From Corylus avellana (taxonomy: Eukaryota > Streptophyta > Magnoliopsida > Fagales > Betulaceae), in NCBI RefSeq assembly GCF_901000735.1, contig NC_081549.1, positions 310,001 through 374,000 of the forward strand: 64,000 nt of DNA. Direction: 5' to 3'. Within the stretch, counting starts at the first letter, position 1, and each line of letters opens with the position of its first letter. A program made the position numbers and the translations under genes. Below, piece after piece: positions 20,301 through 32,491 of this stretch. The notes beneath the pieces are model-generated. The model searched no databases, was not told where the DNA came from, and worked only from the letters and a program-made list of their open reading frames with translations.

Positions 20301-23066
20301 AATCCTGCAAAATGGGACAAAGTATCCACGCTACTCATTGATGGAAACCGTCTCCGCAGGGAAGGCCCAACTGATAAATTCTTTGACAAAATAATATTGA
20401 AGGGACTCCGAATTCTTGCACTTTTGAGTCCTGCTTCCAAAACACTCATGCCCTCCTCGAGCTGGTCTACAATGGGCGAGCTTCGTCTGCTTGTGCTCAG
20501 AGGATGCGATTTGTTGGAGAAATTGGAGAAAATTGATACCATCAAAAAAGAACTCAAGTCATTAACAGTTCTGGAGATATCTGGTGCTACCTCCTTGACG
20601 AAGGATGTTCCGGATGATTTTTTTAAGGAAATGAGTAAGCTGCGAAGCCTCAATCTCTCTGCAGCCCAGATCAAATCGCTACCTTCTTCAATCTCTGACC
20701 TGATTGAGCTCCGTTGGCTCATCCTGAGGGGGTGCTCTAGCTTGAAAACACTGCCAAGACTAAAGAAACTTACAAAACTCGAGGTGCTTGATCTCTCTGG
20801 TGCTATCAAATTGGAAACTTTTGAAGACGTCGCATTGAAATCACTTGCGAATCTCCGAAGGCTTGACGTCTCCCGAACCAAGATTTCCCGCTTGCCAATC
20901 CTTGGCAAACTTGAAAATCTTACTACACTCGAATTAAGAGGCTGTGAACACTTAGCGAGACTGCCCAAACTACGTGGCTTGCCCAACCTCAAAGCTCTTG
21001 ATCTTTCGGGTGCGGTTATGCTAAAGGAAATCCAAGATGAATCCTTGCAAAATAAGACTAGCCTCAAGATCCTTCATCTCTCTCAAACTCCCATCCCTCT
21101 TTTTCCTTCCAATTTAGCCGGCCTCTCTCACCTTGAGTTGCTTGATCTTTCTGGTGCCACTAATTTGGTGAAACTGGAAGACAAAACCTTCGAAAAGCTG
21201 AGTTGCCTCCGTCATCTTGACCTCTCCAAAACCAAAATTGAAAATCTACCTTCACTTTCAAACCTTGATAACCTCCAACTTCTTAATCTTTCTGGTTGTA
21301 GTGCTTTGACAAAAATAGCAGATCAATCTTTTGATCACATGACTCGCCTTCAGCGCCTCCAACTCTCTGAAACTAAGATTGAATTCCTGCCGTCCCTTTC
21401 CAAACATGTCAACCTCCGTCAGCTCTTGCTAAGAAGCTGTACGAGCCTAAAACAACTTCCATCTCTGGAATCTCAGTCGAAACTTGAGGAGCTCGATTTA
21501 TCTGGTGCACAGCTTCTGAAAGAAACTAATGTTGACTTCTTGAAGAATATGAACAACCTTCAGCTTCTCAACCTATCAGGGACGGGTCTCCCGTTACCTT
21601 CCCTCTCCAATCTCACCAACCTCACCCAGCTTTCCCTTAGAGGTTGTTCACTCTCAGAGTCGGAGCCAAATTTTGGAGTACATAAAAAGCTGGAGGTTAT
21701 GGATCTTTCGGAGACACAGATTACTTCTCTACCCTCCCTTGGAAATCTTACCAGTCTCCGGGAGCTTAAGTTAAGAGGGTGTTCGGGCTTAAAGGAGCTT
21801 CCAGATCTAAACTCGCTAATCCATTTGGAGGTTCTTGATTTGTGGGGCACCGGAATCAAAGGATTTCCCTATGAGATCTCAGAATTGACAAGTTTAAAGC
21901 ACGTTGGTCTGCCAGACATGACGGGTGTTGAAAAGATCGAGTGGGATAGGATAAAGCGCCTGCCGGAGGAGGTAAACTGGGCTGAGTGCGGCATCCTCAA
22001 GCACTGTAAAAACGGGCCTTGCGTATCTATGAGTGCTACCCAACTTTCTGGAATTCTCAAGGAACATCCTGATCAGTTAGCGAATCTCGACAAATTTCAC
22101 CTCTCTGTGTCCGCCCCTCTTAAGGAGGAAGGTGGTGCTAGAGATATCGATTGGCACAGAATCGACCCTTCCTTGAGAAATATCTACCTGCAGAAATTTT
22201 CCGTTCCGGAAGAGGGTGCACGGTTTCTGGAAATTGTTGGATTCGATAGATTTCCTGATGGTATCGAGGGTGCCATCGTAAAAGCAGAGTACATTGCTTT
22301 GATTCGCAACAAGTTCATGAAATCCTTGTCAGACTTGGCTGCGGGTTTGAAGGCAGCGAATGTGGGTGTGAAGGCAATGAAAGGCTGTATTCTAGAGAGG
22401 TGCACCGAAATGGAGACTATTTTTGGGGTAGTGGAGGAAAATCTAGAGACTCTGAGGGCGTCAAACCTTCCAAAGTTGAAGAGTGTCGTCTCCAGTGGGA
22501 ATGTGCAACTTGGAGGCTTTCAAAATCTTAAAGAGTTATATTTGGACTGTTGCCCAGTGCTGGAAGTTGTGTTTCTTTCATCCCAGCAACCAGAAAACCT
22601 CGAAATCCTCAAAATCAAATTCTGTGATAAGTTGAAGACTCTGTTTAATTCTGAACCACAGACAGAATGTAAACTGCAGAAATTGCGGAAACTGCATCTC
22701 ATGGAACTGCCTGTGTTGACTACCATTGGAGTGGCAGAGTCGAAGACGGCGTCAAACGTTCCAGAGTTGAAGCAGACTGTGCAACTTGGAGGCTTTCAAA
22801 ATCTTAAAGAGTTATATCTGGATCGTTGTCCAGCGCTGGAAGTTGTGTTTCATTCGTCCCATCTGCCAGAAAACCTTGAAATACTTGAAATCAAACGGTG
22901 TGATAAATTGAAGACTCTGTTTCATTCAGATTCACCTTCAGAATATAAACTGCAGAAATTGAAGAAACTGCATCTGGTGGAACTGCCAGAGTTAACTAGC
23001 ATTGGACCGATTCCACAACGTTCGGTATCAATTGAAGTCACGAAATGCCCGAAGATCCAAAACTAG
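17339..23066 (+). CDS. NLR-A': second copy of the TIR/CC-less NB-ARC-LRR gene
   Basis: Exons 17339-17363 and 19018-23066; the GT-AG intron at 17364-19017 is about 200 bp shorter than in NLR-A because it lacks the MITE. The product is about 1357 residues (1348 from the ATG at 19020). It has the same P-loop (GAAGVGKT), LLLILDG kinase-2 strand, GLPA motif, missing MHD, and LRR array. Most of the protein is identical to NLR-A. The differences sit in three places: around the kinase-2/RNBS-B region, where this copy has PTPDEKK and LQLNEE and resembles NLR-B'; a Lys-rich 4-residue insertion near LEKLEKIDTIKKELK; and the C-terminal repeat, with two units instead of three. All reading frames are intact, so it is probably functional. 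It is either a tandem paralogue or the other allele of NLR-A. Confidence 0.87.
18834..18842 (+). promoter_or_regulatory. TATA-like box upstream of NLR-A' exon 2
   Basis: TATATATAA followed by CCCTAG, 178 bp upstream of the ATG at 19020, at the same place as in NLR-A. It is a candidate internal promoter inside the predicted first intron. Confidence 0.35.
22508..23050 (+). repeat. Two tandem 276-bp coding units at the NLR-A' C-terminus
   Basis: The unit start ACTTGGAGGCTTTCAAAATC occurs at 22508 and 22784. One unit is missing or was never gained compared with NLR-A; the retained junction fuses the first unit to the last one in frame. Confidence 0.9.
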
Positions 23067-23780
23067 GGAGAAATTGCTGAAGCTGGCGCACCTATATATT
23101 GAGAATTAAATACTGAAGAGTATTTTGTTACGAATATATACGACGTCCATCAATCTGTCGGATTACTGCATGGGAGTATGTGTGTGTGTTTGAGTGCTTT
23201 TTTTTTTTTTTTGGTGTGAAATAAGTTGTAAGGAGAGAATTAAGAATGGTTTGTTTGTTTGTGTGTATATGTGTATGTGTCGAGTCTTTTTAATTAGTCG
23301 AATAAGGTGTCTCCGTAGGTATTGCTCCAAATCTTCTATTTATGTCGGTCGGTTTGTAAACTCTATTAATTAAGCCAAGTCTTGAAATAAAGCTTGTCGT
23401 TTAATAAATCAAGGCTTTATTATACACTAAACTGCATTCTCTGTTATTTTCCTGCCCAGCTTTTTTATTTTTTTCCATTGTCCAAGTTAACAACTTTTTT
23501 TTTCTCAAAAAAATAAACAAATTCAACTTGATGCAATCAGGTCTCTTGACATGAAACCTCACCTTTATTAAGGATGCAATTTCAAATACAAATGTCAAAT
23601 AAGCAAGGAGAAATTCTAGAGCAAAGATAAAAGAAAAATGATTTTTTTGCATTCTAACATCCATCTCCCCTATATCTTTACTGAATTAGCATGCTCCAGA
23701 CATCTACAATTGATTTTTTTTCTTTTTTCCTCAATCTTAATTAATGATGAATAAAGCATTTAGTAAAAAACCATAGTGTG

Positions 23781-23935
23781 GTACCCAAAGATTTCAAATG
23801 CGAATGCCCAAGATCAACAAGTTACACGAAATTCGTAGATTACAATTTGCATCTGTCGAGAATTCCAAAACTGAATAGTATTGAGGTTTGACTGGCATCT
23901 CTACAGATTTCAGATGCTAGGGAATTTGTCGAAGG
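23781..23935 (+). pseudogene. Relic of an NLR 3' end
   Basis: GAATGCCCAAGATCAACAAG and the next 130 bp align with the end of NLR-B (29437-29580), including the post-stop string GGCATCTCTACAGA.TTCAGATGCTA. One base is missing at CCAAG against CCGAAG, and there are more changes, so the frame is broken. It shows that another NLR once stood between A' and B'. Confidence 0.65.
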
Positions 23936-25808
23936 TCTTTCATTTCATGGTTAGATGGACAAGGATCCTGACTTTCTACATATCCAAAATTTTATTTTTT
24001 CCAATTTCTATTTTTTATTCTCTGTTTTTATCTTCATTTTATGTGATACACTGAATGTTTTGTTTTGTTTTGTTTTGTTTTTTTTTTTTTTATGATTATG
24101 CCTTTGAAGTTTGTGAGCCATATATATTGGTAACTATCCAATTGGTTTCATACAAAAATCTCAATTTCCGAAGCTTCAACATCCCCGGTTGGAGGAAATG
24201 TAGGGAACCATTCTGGATTCAGTCAAATGGGGTGGTCAGAAATGGAGGGGATCACACAACTACACAAGGAAGTCCCAAGAAAACCATGATTGGGCCCATA
24301 AACACCCAATTGGTTTGATGCTGAGCAGTTTGAACCCAGGTTTCCTGGCAATGCCGTTTCTCTCACTCTTGGTCTTCCCCACTCGCCCTGTCCGGGACCC
24401 ATCATACATTTATCCCTTAACAGAACATTCAATTGGAAAGAAGAGTGGATATCGGTGAACCAAATGAGTTCGGTGCCCTAACCACTTCCAACCCTCACTC
24501 CTCAGATGCGTAAGAAAACATCAACATTCAGAACCCAAAAGGGTATTGGGGCACAATTGTTGCCTCACTTTGTGGCGCCTCAATAAGAGCCAGAAGAAAT
24601 GAGATTGGGATACTTTGAACTTTGAAGTAATAATACGCGGCACTAGTTTCAGTACTTGTAGCAGTAACGAAGAAGAAGTAGCACTAACGATGTCGTTTGG
24701 TTCATTTTATATTTATTGGATATCAACCTTGTGACGCCCCTTTATAATTTTATTTGCCACTTCATACCACAGACGATCTTATTTTAAGGAGCCTATGAAA
24801 ATGAATCCACGTGACCATGTCTCTGTCAATTATTGAAGGATAAACTGGTAACTTGCGGAACCGCTTTCTATGTTGCAAAGCCGCAGTTGACTGAAGAAGA
24901 GACTTTGCAAGAGTTGACTGAAGGAGACTTGCGATAATAATTGTAAACCAGATACCATACAAACGCTCCTGAATTCTGATCAATCTCTGGGAGGGAGAAG
25001 AGCTGTTTTGATTTCGAAAATCCACCTCAAGACGCACCAGGTTTTGCTCGCTCTCTTTGCTGCCAATGTTGCGTGTTTGTTTTCTGCTTTCCTTTCTGTT
25101 GCCCATGTTTCTGAGCGTAGACTTCTAGTTCTAGATCACAGATTTTGTCTCATCTCTGTCTCTTTCTCTATCTCCGACCATCTGTATTTGCAGAGATGTT
25201 GGAGAGCGTTTCACTCGTAGATCTTGCTGTTTTTTGTTTTGTTTTTTTTTTTTTTTTTTCATTCTTCAAAAAGTCGTGAAATTTCTCAACACCCTCGTTC
25301 AGATCTTTGGCCTGATGAATGTCCATGCTTCATTTGTTAGCAAAAAATGTGAATTTAATCTAATCATCGGATAATTGAAATAGGAGAACAATATGGGAGT
25401 CGGGTTTGAATTCAAAATTTTGATACCAAAAGCTGAACAGAGAATTATTTTTCTGCACCATAAATTCCCAGCACGAAAATCCTGAAAACATTGGACCATT
25501 GTGTGTGCTTTTCTTTGTACAACAAGATGGTGGGTAGTGGGTACATGGTAAATTATGTCGAAATGTTGATACATTTCGAAGCAGAGTTGTGAAAGTTTGA
25601 TCCTTTTTTAGATTTTGTGAACAAAAAAAGGTACCTATGACATTCACCATGTACTGGGAGTTACTGATCCAACAATATCTTCTATGGAATGTGGGAAATG
25701 ATTCTGTTCTAGGAATTGGGTGGACCTTGACATACGTATCTGCTAAAACAAACTGTAATTCTTTTGATCTTTGTAAAAGTTGTAACGTTCAATTTTTTGT
25801 TATCAGCA
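23936..25808. other. NLR-B' upstream region with a 5'-UTR exon
   Basis: There is no coding gene up to 24980. A TTTTG run lies at 24058-24090. Around 24990-25075 the sequence is related to exon 1 of NLR-A and the start of its intron, with a donor ACCAG|GTTTTG at 25040/25041 and an acceptor TTATCAG at 25806, but the first-exon ATG is absent. I infer a non-coding first exon and a 766-bp leader intron. Confidence 0.5.
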
Positions 25809-28800
25809 ATGGCCTCGGGACATGCAGATCTGAAAAAGAGAATACTAGAACTGTTAAAGAGAGAAGATGTGAAAACAATTGTTCTCACTGGGGATGCTGG
25901 AGTAGGGAAAACATGGATTGCCAAAAAGATAAGTGATTTATGTGTTGGCAGCGAGGACTTATCTTACATGGCCCTTTGGGTGTTTCTGAATGATCAGCGA
26001 TATGAAAGTAAGTCTCTTCAGTTGTCTCTACTTCCCACTACTGGGGAGTGGGAAGATAATGCTAGTAAGGAGGAGGAGCCAAAAGAGGAAAGCCTAGAAA
26101 GCTTGAAAGAGAAGGTATGCAAGGAGCTTGAAGCAAAGAGACCTAAAACGCCTGATGAAAAGAAGTTTCTTCTCCTAATTCTGGATGGTGTTCCTGACAC
26201 AACGAATGAAGATGACATTCTGACTGAGCTAAAAGCCGATCTACAACTGAATGAGGGAACTTCGTATAAGGTTTTAATCACTAGAAGATCAAAAGAGCCT
26301 GTGAAGGAAGCAAGTGAGATTGAGAGCAAGGAAATGAAACAAGTGATAGAGATTCCCCCCTTGCCTGATAAGGGTTTGACTCTGCTTGAGGAAAGAGTCA
26401 CTGAAAAGGTTAAGGAGATTGCTGGTTTTCCAAAATGTGCAGAAGAAATTGCCAAAAAGAGTAAGGGTTTGCCAGCTGCAATCAACATTATAGCAGGAAC
26501 CTTAAATCGCATTGGAGAGCTTGATTCCGGGAATCTGACATTGAAAAGTGCTCTGGAAAAAGCAGCTACATGTGAGGATGGAGCTGATGGTGTAAACCCA
26601 CTAGTGCCCTCCGCGTATGACATGCTGCCTAGCAGTGATATGGGTTTGATCAAATGCTGGTGGTACCTGCACTTCATTCTCAAACGTGGTGGAGTTCATT
26701 ACGATGAGTTGATAGTTTATTGGATATTGGAAGGATATTTAGATCCTGTTGAACTTGTTGAGGAGGCCTACAAAGAGGGACATCGCCTTTTGATGGATCT
26801 CATAGATCGCCACATGCTTAAAATACAAGCTGGTAGCAACTTTGTCATGGGAGGATTGGCACTTACAGTTCCTGATTATCTCCGAGATGGTTATGAAGGT
26901 ACTTCCTGTCTAGGATTGGCTAGAGTGTTTGAGGGTGACGATTGGCCAGGTTTCGGGAGAATCACACAGGTGGATGGTATGATAAAAACACCCTCCAATA
27001 TGGAGGCGTCCAATATTAAGGAAAGATGGAATAAAGTTTCCACGCTGCTCATCAATGGAACCCGTCTCCGCAGGGAAGTTCCCGATAAATTCTTTGAGCC
27101 AATGCAGGGACTCCAAGTTCTTGTGCTTTTTGATCCTACCTTCAAAGTACTGCCCTCAACGTTGTCTAAAATGCACGAGCTTCGTATGCTTGTGCTCAGG
27201 GGATGTGATCCGCTGGAGGACATTGATTCCATCAAAGGACTTGAGTCACTCACAGTTCTGGAGATATCTGGTGCTACCTCCTTGAGGAAGAATATTCCGG
27301 ATGATTTTTTTGAGAAAATGAGTAAACTGCGAAGCCTCAATCTCTCTGCAGCCCAGATCAAATCTCTGCCTTCTTCAGTCTCCGGCCTGACTGAGCTCCG
27401 GTGGCTCATCCTGAGGGGGTGCTCTAGCTTGGAAACACTGCCAAGACTAAAGAAACTTACAAACCTCCAGATGCTTGATCTCTCTCGGGCTAGCGAATTG
27501 AAAAAATTTGAAGACGTCACATTGAAATCACTTGAGAAACTACGAATCCTTGACATTTCCGAAACCGAGCTTGGCCGATTGCCAATCCTTGGCACTCTTG
27601 AAAATCTTACTAGACTCTCATTAAGATGCTGTCAATGCTTACCTAGACTGTCCATGCTAAAGGCATTGTCTCACCTCCAAATTCTTGATCTTTCGGGTGC
27701 TGATAAGTTGAAGGAAATCCCGGATGAATCCTTGCACGAAAAGCCTGACCTCAAGATCCTTCATCTCTCTAAAACTTCAATCACTAATTTACCTTTCAAT
27801 TTTGAGAAGCTCTCTAATCTTGAGTTCCTTGATCTTTCTTATAACCCTTATTTGGTGAAAATCGAAGACAACACCTTCGGACATCTGAAAAACCTCCGTC
27901 ATCTTAACCTCTCCTCGAACATCAAAATTGAAAATCTGCCTTCACTTTCCAACCTTTGTAAACTTGAAGTTCTTAATCTTTCTGGTTGTAGTGCTCTGAC
28001 AAAAATAGCAGATCAATCTTTTGAGCACATGACTCGCCTTCACCGCCTCCAACTCTCTGAAACTCAGATTGAATCCCTGCCGTCCCTTTCCAAACAATTC
28101 GACCTCCGTCAGCTCGATTTATCTGGTGCACAGCTTCTGAAAGAAACTGATGCTGACTTCTTGAAGAATATGAACCGCCTTCAGATTCTCAACCTATCAG
28201 GGACGGGTCTCCCGTTACCTTCCCTCTCCAATCTCACTAACCTCACCCAGCTTTCCCTTAGAGGTTGTTCACTCTCAGAATCGGAGCCAAATTTTGGAGA
28301 ACATAAAAAGCTGGAGGTTCTTGATCTTTCGGAGACACAGATTACTTCTCTACCCTCCCTTGGAAATCTTACCAGTCTCCGGGAGCTTAAGTTAAGAGGG
28401 TGTTCGGGCTTAAAGGAGCTTCCAGATCTAAACTCGCTGATCCATTTGGAGGTTCTTGATTTGTGGGGGACCGGAATCAAAGGATTTCCCTATGAGATCT
28501 CAGAATTGACAAGTTTAAAGCACGTTGGTCTGCCAGACATGACGGGTGTTGAAAAGATCGAGTGGGTTAGGATAAAGCGCCTGCCGGAGGAGATAAACTG
28601 GGCTGAGTGCGGCATCCTCAAGCACTGTAAAAACGGGCCTTGCATATCTCTGAGTGCTACCCAACTTTCTGGAATTCTCAAGGACCATCCTGATCAGTTA
28701 GGGAATCTCGAAAAATTTTACATCTCTGTGTCCGCCCCTCTTAAGGAGGAAGGTGGTGCTAGAGATATCGATTGGCACAGAATTGACCCTTCCTTGAGAA

Positions 28801-29525
28801 ATATCTACCTGCAGAAATTTGCAGTTCCGGAAGAGGGTGGACGGTTTCTGGAAATTGTTGGATTCGATAGTTTTCCTGATGCTATCGAGGGTGCCATCGT
28901 AGAAGCAGAGTACATTGCTTTGATTCGCAACAAGTTCATGGAATCCTTGTCAGGCTTAGCTGCGGGTTTGAAGGCAGTGAACGAGGGCGTGACGGCAATG
29001 AAAGGCTGCACGGTGGAGAAGTGCACCGAAATGGAGTCCATTTTTGGCGGAGAAGAGACAGAAGTCAAAATGCTGAAAAATCTAGAGACTCTGAGGGCGT
29101 CAAACCTTCCAAAGTTGAAGAGTGTCGTCTCCATTGGGACGGAGAAAGTTGGAGGGTTTGAAAATCTGAAAGAGTTATATCTGGATTGTTGCCCATTGCT
29201 GGAATTTGTGTTTCCATCATCCCAGCAGCCAGAAAATATTGAAATCCTCGAACTCAAATTCTGTGACAAATTGAAGACTCTGTTTGAGTCTGAACCACCG
29301 ACAGAAACAGAACGTAAACTGCCGAAATTGAAGAAACTGCATCTCGTGGAACTGCCAGAGTTAACCAGCATTGGAGTGCCAGAGTCGATGAGCGTTGGGG
29401 ATATATTTCCATATATCAACTCAATCAAAGTTTGGGAATGCCCGAAGATCAACAACTTGGACGAAATTTCTGGATTGACACCTGATTCTGTCAAGAATTC
29501 CAAAGTTGAAGACTATTGTGGTTGA
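25809..29525 (+). CDS. NLR-B': intact TIR/CC-less NB-ARC-LRR gene
   Basis: A single coding exon from ATG 25809 (MASGHADL) to TGA 29523, giving 1238 residues. The start is chosen because it directly follows a good acceptor (TTTTTTGTTATCAG) shared with NLR-A. P-loop GDAGVGKT at 28-35, kinase-2 LLLILDGVPD, RNBS-B LITRRS and GLPA are present; the MHD position reads VMGG. The NB region is shorter than in NLR-A because a Ser/Lys-rich stretch after the first strand is missing. Its N-terminal half differs clearly from A, but the second half of the LRR array and the region around KHCKNGPC are almost the same at base level. It probably binds ATP/ADP and acts in the cytosol like other NLRs. The lack of a signalling domain suggests it works with a partner or as a helper, which is inference. 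Confidence 0.87.
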   Translation: MASGHADLKKRILELLKREDVKTIVLTGDAGVGKTWIAKKISDLCVGSEDLSYMALWVFLNDQRYESKSLQLSLLPTTGEWEDNASKEEEPKEESLESLKEKVCKELEAKRPKTPDEKKFLLLILDGVPDTTNEDDILTELKADLQLNEGTSYKVLITRRSKEPVKEASEIESKEMKQVIEIPPLPDKGLTLLEERVTEKVKEIAGFPKCAEEIAKKSKGLPAAINIIAGTLNRIGELDSGNLTLKSALEKAATCEDGADGVNPLVPSAYDMLPSSDMGLIKCWWYLHFILKRGGVHYDELIVYWILEGYLDPVELVEEAYKEGHRLLMDLIDRHMLKIQAGSNFVMGGLALTVPDYLRDGYEGTSCLGLARVFEGDDWPGFGRITQVDGMIKTPSNMEASNIKERWNKVSTLLINGTRLRREVPDKFFEPMQGLQVLVLFDPTFKVLPSTLSKMHELRMLVLRGCDPLEDIDSIKGLESLTVLEISGATSLRKNIPDDFFEKMSKLRSLNLSAAQIKSLPSSVSGLTELRWLILRGCSSLETLPRLKKLTNLQMLDLSRASELKKFEDVTLKSLEKLRILDISETELGRLPILGTLENLTRLSLRCCQCLPRLSMLKALSHLQILDLSGADKLKEIPDESLHEKPDLKILHLSKTSITNLPFNFEKLSNLEFLDLSYNPYLVKIEDNTFGHLKNLRHLNLSSNIKIENLPSLSNLCKLEVLNLSGCSALTKIADQSFEHMTRLHRLQLSETQIESLPSLSKQFDLRQLDLSGAQLLKETDADFLKNMNRLQILNLSGTGLPLPSLSNLTNLTQLSLRGCSLSESEPNFGEHKKLEVLDLSETQITSLPSLGNLTSLRELKLRGCSGLKELPDLNSLIHLEVLDLWGTGIKGFPYEISELTSLKHVGLPDMTGVEKIEWVRIKRLPEEINWAECGILKHCKNGPCISLSATQLSGILKDHPDQLGNLEKFYISVSAPLKEEGGARDIDWHRIDPSLRNIYLQKFAVPEEGGRFLEIVGFDSFPDAIEGAIVEAEYIALIRNKFMESLSGLAAGLKAVNEGVTAMKGCTVEKCTEMESIFGGEETEVKMLKNLETLRASNLPKLKSVVSIGTEKVGGFENLKELYLDCCPLLEFVFPSSQQPENIEILELKFCDKLKTLFESEPPTETERKLPKLKKLHLVELPELTSIGVPESMSVGDIFPYINSIKVWECPKINNLDEISGLTPDSVKNSKVEDYCG

Positions 29526-31162
29526 ACGGGCATCTCTACAGAATTCAGATGCTAAGGGAGTTTGTTGAAGCTCTTTCATGGTTAATTTGTCAAGGAATCC
29601 GATTATTCATACTCTTGGTATGTGTTCAAACATTTTGAAACATTGTATCGGGAATTATACTTTTCTTGATTGCCCCAGACTGCAAATCTAGTGAGCAAGT
29701 GCTGAGTTCATGGATCAGAACTCGACCACTAATCAAGTACCAGGTGGGACATGTTTATGTTTTAGATTTGGAGACCTTTTGTCTCACTTGGTTTTAGAAT
29801 TTGTTGGAATTGTTATTGTGGACTTTGGAAATTGTATTTGATTTATCATCCACCATGCATAACCTGCCAGACGTTTTTTTTTTGAAGCAATTCTAAAAAA
29901 GTAATGTTGTACACTTTTCCGCTCCTATTTTTAATCATTATTAGATTAAAATTTAATAATAATTTTTCATAAATTTAATGGTGATTTTAAAAATTACGTC
30001 AGAAAGTATGAGAATGGAAGTGTAAGAGTGGGAGCGTGCATATCATTACTCATTTTGAAATGATGCATTTCAATTTCATATAGGAGTAAATTTGTCACAA
30101 GAAAATGCCCCATTCTGATCATGTGCCACTCACTTGCGCCGTTACTATTAATACTAATGGCCAAATTTGACTTTGTGGTAATACAGAACATTTTAATAGT
30201 TAGTGAGCCTTTGTTTAGATGTCAAGTGCAAATGGGGTGTAAATTTAGAAAAGTAAAGTGTAATCTCGAAATCCCCTTTTGAGAAGGGTTATGATTTCAA
30301 AACATGTAAATTTTGGTTGAAATTCACAACATGAACTTTAATTTCTGCATAGAATGAAAAGAAAACAAGGATTAACAAATTCCAGCAAGGGTTTGTTCAA
30401 CTTGGAGGAGTAAGCAATTGTAGGCAGTTTGTGTAGTTCATGAGAAGCAGCCAGAAAGAAAAGAAAACGTATCTGCCTTCAATTCGCAAGCTCCACAAGC
30501 TAAGAATAGTTTTGAAAACAAAAACCCACGTAAACATGCTAATAATAATATTATCAGGAAAAATTATCCTTGAAAGTTAGGCCTACACTTAATAGTAAAT
30601 TAAGAATGTCATGTTAAACATAAATGTAGTTACTTGGGAGATATTGGTTACTCTTTTTTCTTCTCGATGAAGGCCAAATTAGGTGGCTCATGATTTCCGC
30701 CTTATGAACAGAACCCCTACAAGGACAACAAATTGAGATGATGATGATGGGTGACTCTGTCATAATTAAGATTCCTCCAGCTGTTTTATTGATTGAGTTG
30801 GCTCATAAGGTTAGAGGTTCAGAGAGTACAGGTGGTTTTATTGAGTTGCAAATATATATATATATATATATATAATTAAAAAAGTGATTAAAAATTATGT
30901 AATAAGAATAATAACAATATTAATTAAGTAGACAAAATTCATTAATAATACCAATAATATATTATCACGCGAAAAGAGGGCCACAAGGCCCACAACACAA
31001 CTGGGTTGGGGACAGCTGTATAGACACCCTGTCAACTAAGAAGCAGGTGGGTGCAAAATAAAGAAAGCCCAGAAAAGAAAAAGTCACCAACCATCACCAA
31101 TCACCATGTGCACATGGAGGAGCAACGGTCTCTTCCTTTCTCTCTCCTCTCACACATTATAC
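29526..31162. other. Spacer between NLR-B' and the second AG-peptide gene
   Basis: No gene seen. Near-identical to 10447-12083, with a TA run at 30851-30874. Confidence 0.6.
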
Positions 31163-31169
31163 TATATAA
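31163..31169 (+). promoter_or_regulatory. TATA box of the second AG-peptide gene
   Basis: TATATAA at the same distance (109 bp) from the ATG at 31272 as in the first copy. Confidence 0.6.
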
Positions 31170-31271
31170 AGTACCCCCCTCATTTGCCACCCTTCATCAC
31201 TTACCACTCACTATTATTCTCTGCACTTTTCAAAAGGCTAGCTTCACAATTAGGAAATTTTTTTTACAAAA

Positions 31272-31451
31272 ATGGAGGCATTGAAGATGAGACTTTTCTT
31301 TGCCGCGATGATCATGTTGATGGCCGCATCGGCCACCCAGAATGTGGCGGCTGCCGATGCACCAGCGCCTAGTCCTACCTCCGATGCCACCTTATTTGTT
31401 CCCACCATATTTGCTTCTCTTGCCGCTCTGGCATTTGGGTTTCTATTCTAG
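31272..31451 (+). CDS. Arabinogalactan peptide, second copy, 59 aa
   Basis: The reading frame and promoter are the same as at 12193-12372 and I see no coding difference. It has a secretion signal, the short core DAPAPSPTSDA, and a GPI-type hydrophobic tail. The two copies lie 19,079 bp apart, the same offset as the NLR-B pair, so they were copied (or assembled) as one block. Confidence 0.85.
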   Translation: MEALKMRLFFAAMIMLMAASATQNVAAADAPAPSPTSDATLFVPTIFASLAALAFGFLF

Positions 31452-32290
31452 CTAAATTGCTTTTGATTGATTGAAGAATGGAATTGGGGAATTGGGGAAG
31501 GGAAAGGGTTTTGGCCTTTGCGGCTCCTCTGTTTGGGTTTTCGGTTTCGGTGACCGTTGGTCAAGCACATTCATATTGTATTGTTTCATTCTTGTATAAG
31601 TATAATTGTGATTTGTAATCATCTCTGTTATATATAATTCATTTCTTTTTCGTCCTTTAATTAATTAGATGTATGATGATTTTCTCAGACCTGCTGGGTG
31701 TGTGGATAGTTTTTTTTTAAGCAATGCAACAAAGGATTATAGGGAGGGAGTAAAGGATATACAATATGAGAAATATGCAGAGAAAACGGGTGAATTAGAC
31801 GACGAGATAGGGCCAAAATAATTATGAAGAACAAAATCAATTAAATAACATTTATGCAATATTTCTGAGAGCCGATGACTATATATGAGGAGAAGAGTTG
31901 TAAACTTGTAACAATAAGAAAATGGCCGTTTGACAAGTTTAGAAAAATGTTGCAACCACGTCCTGTTTAAGTTGATGATTCGTGGAACCCATGAAGGTCC
32001 AGGGTTAAGGGCTTAGGCTCTCTTGTCAATGTATTAATGTATTTTTGGGACATTTTTCTTTTGGTTTGAAAAAGTGTAGTGACATAATATAAAGGTTAAA
32101 ATAGTTTTGAATTGCTTATTTATGAGAAAAAAACAAAAAACAAAAAACAAAAGAAAGAATAAGAGAAATTTAACAAACGGAGTTTTAACCACTAACCAAA
32201 CAGTCAAATTGTTACAAGCACCATAAGATAAAGCAAAGAATAGAGTCTCCAACAACTGAATTAAAATGCTTTATTCACTAAATTACAAAG

Positions 32291-32450
32291 AGTAATGCTA
32301 TAAACTATATTTTTATCACACTTTGCTATTGTGTTACTGTTAATAAGTTCTTCAATTCTTATTATTATTATTAAATAAATATTAATTCAATGGTTGATTG
32401 GCCATACCTTTATCAAAAAAGTGAGATTAAAATATAATTTTTAACATTTT
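32291..32450. mobile_element. MITE-like inverted repeat, second copy
   Basis: Begins AGTAATGCTATAAACTATAT and ends near TAACATTTTT. It is diverged from 13184-13349, with a shorter ATT run. Confidence 0.45.
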
Positions 32451-32491
32451 TCGAATTATAATACATATGTAGTTTCTAACCTTTCTAAGAA

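Noticed and set aside
20063..21067. A 334-codon open frame on the minus strand opposite NLR-A' (with similar ones opposite every NLR copy)
   Set aside because: It is the antisense shadow of Leu-rich LRR codons: the Leu and Ser/Thr codons used leave few stops in that frame, the product is Ser/Arg-rich with no domain, and it has no promoter or splice context of its own.
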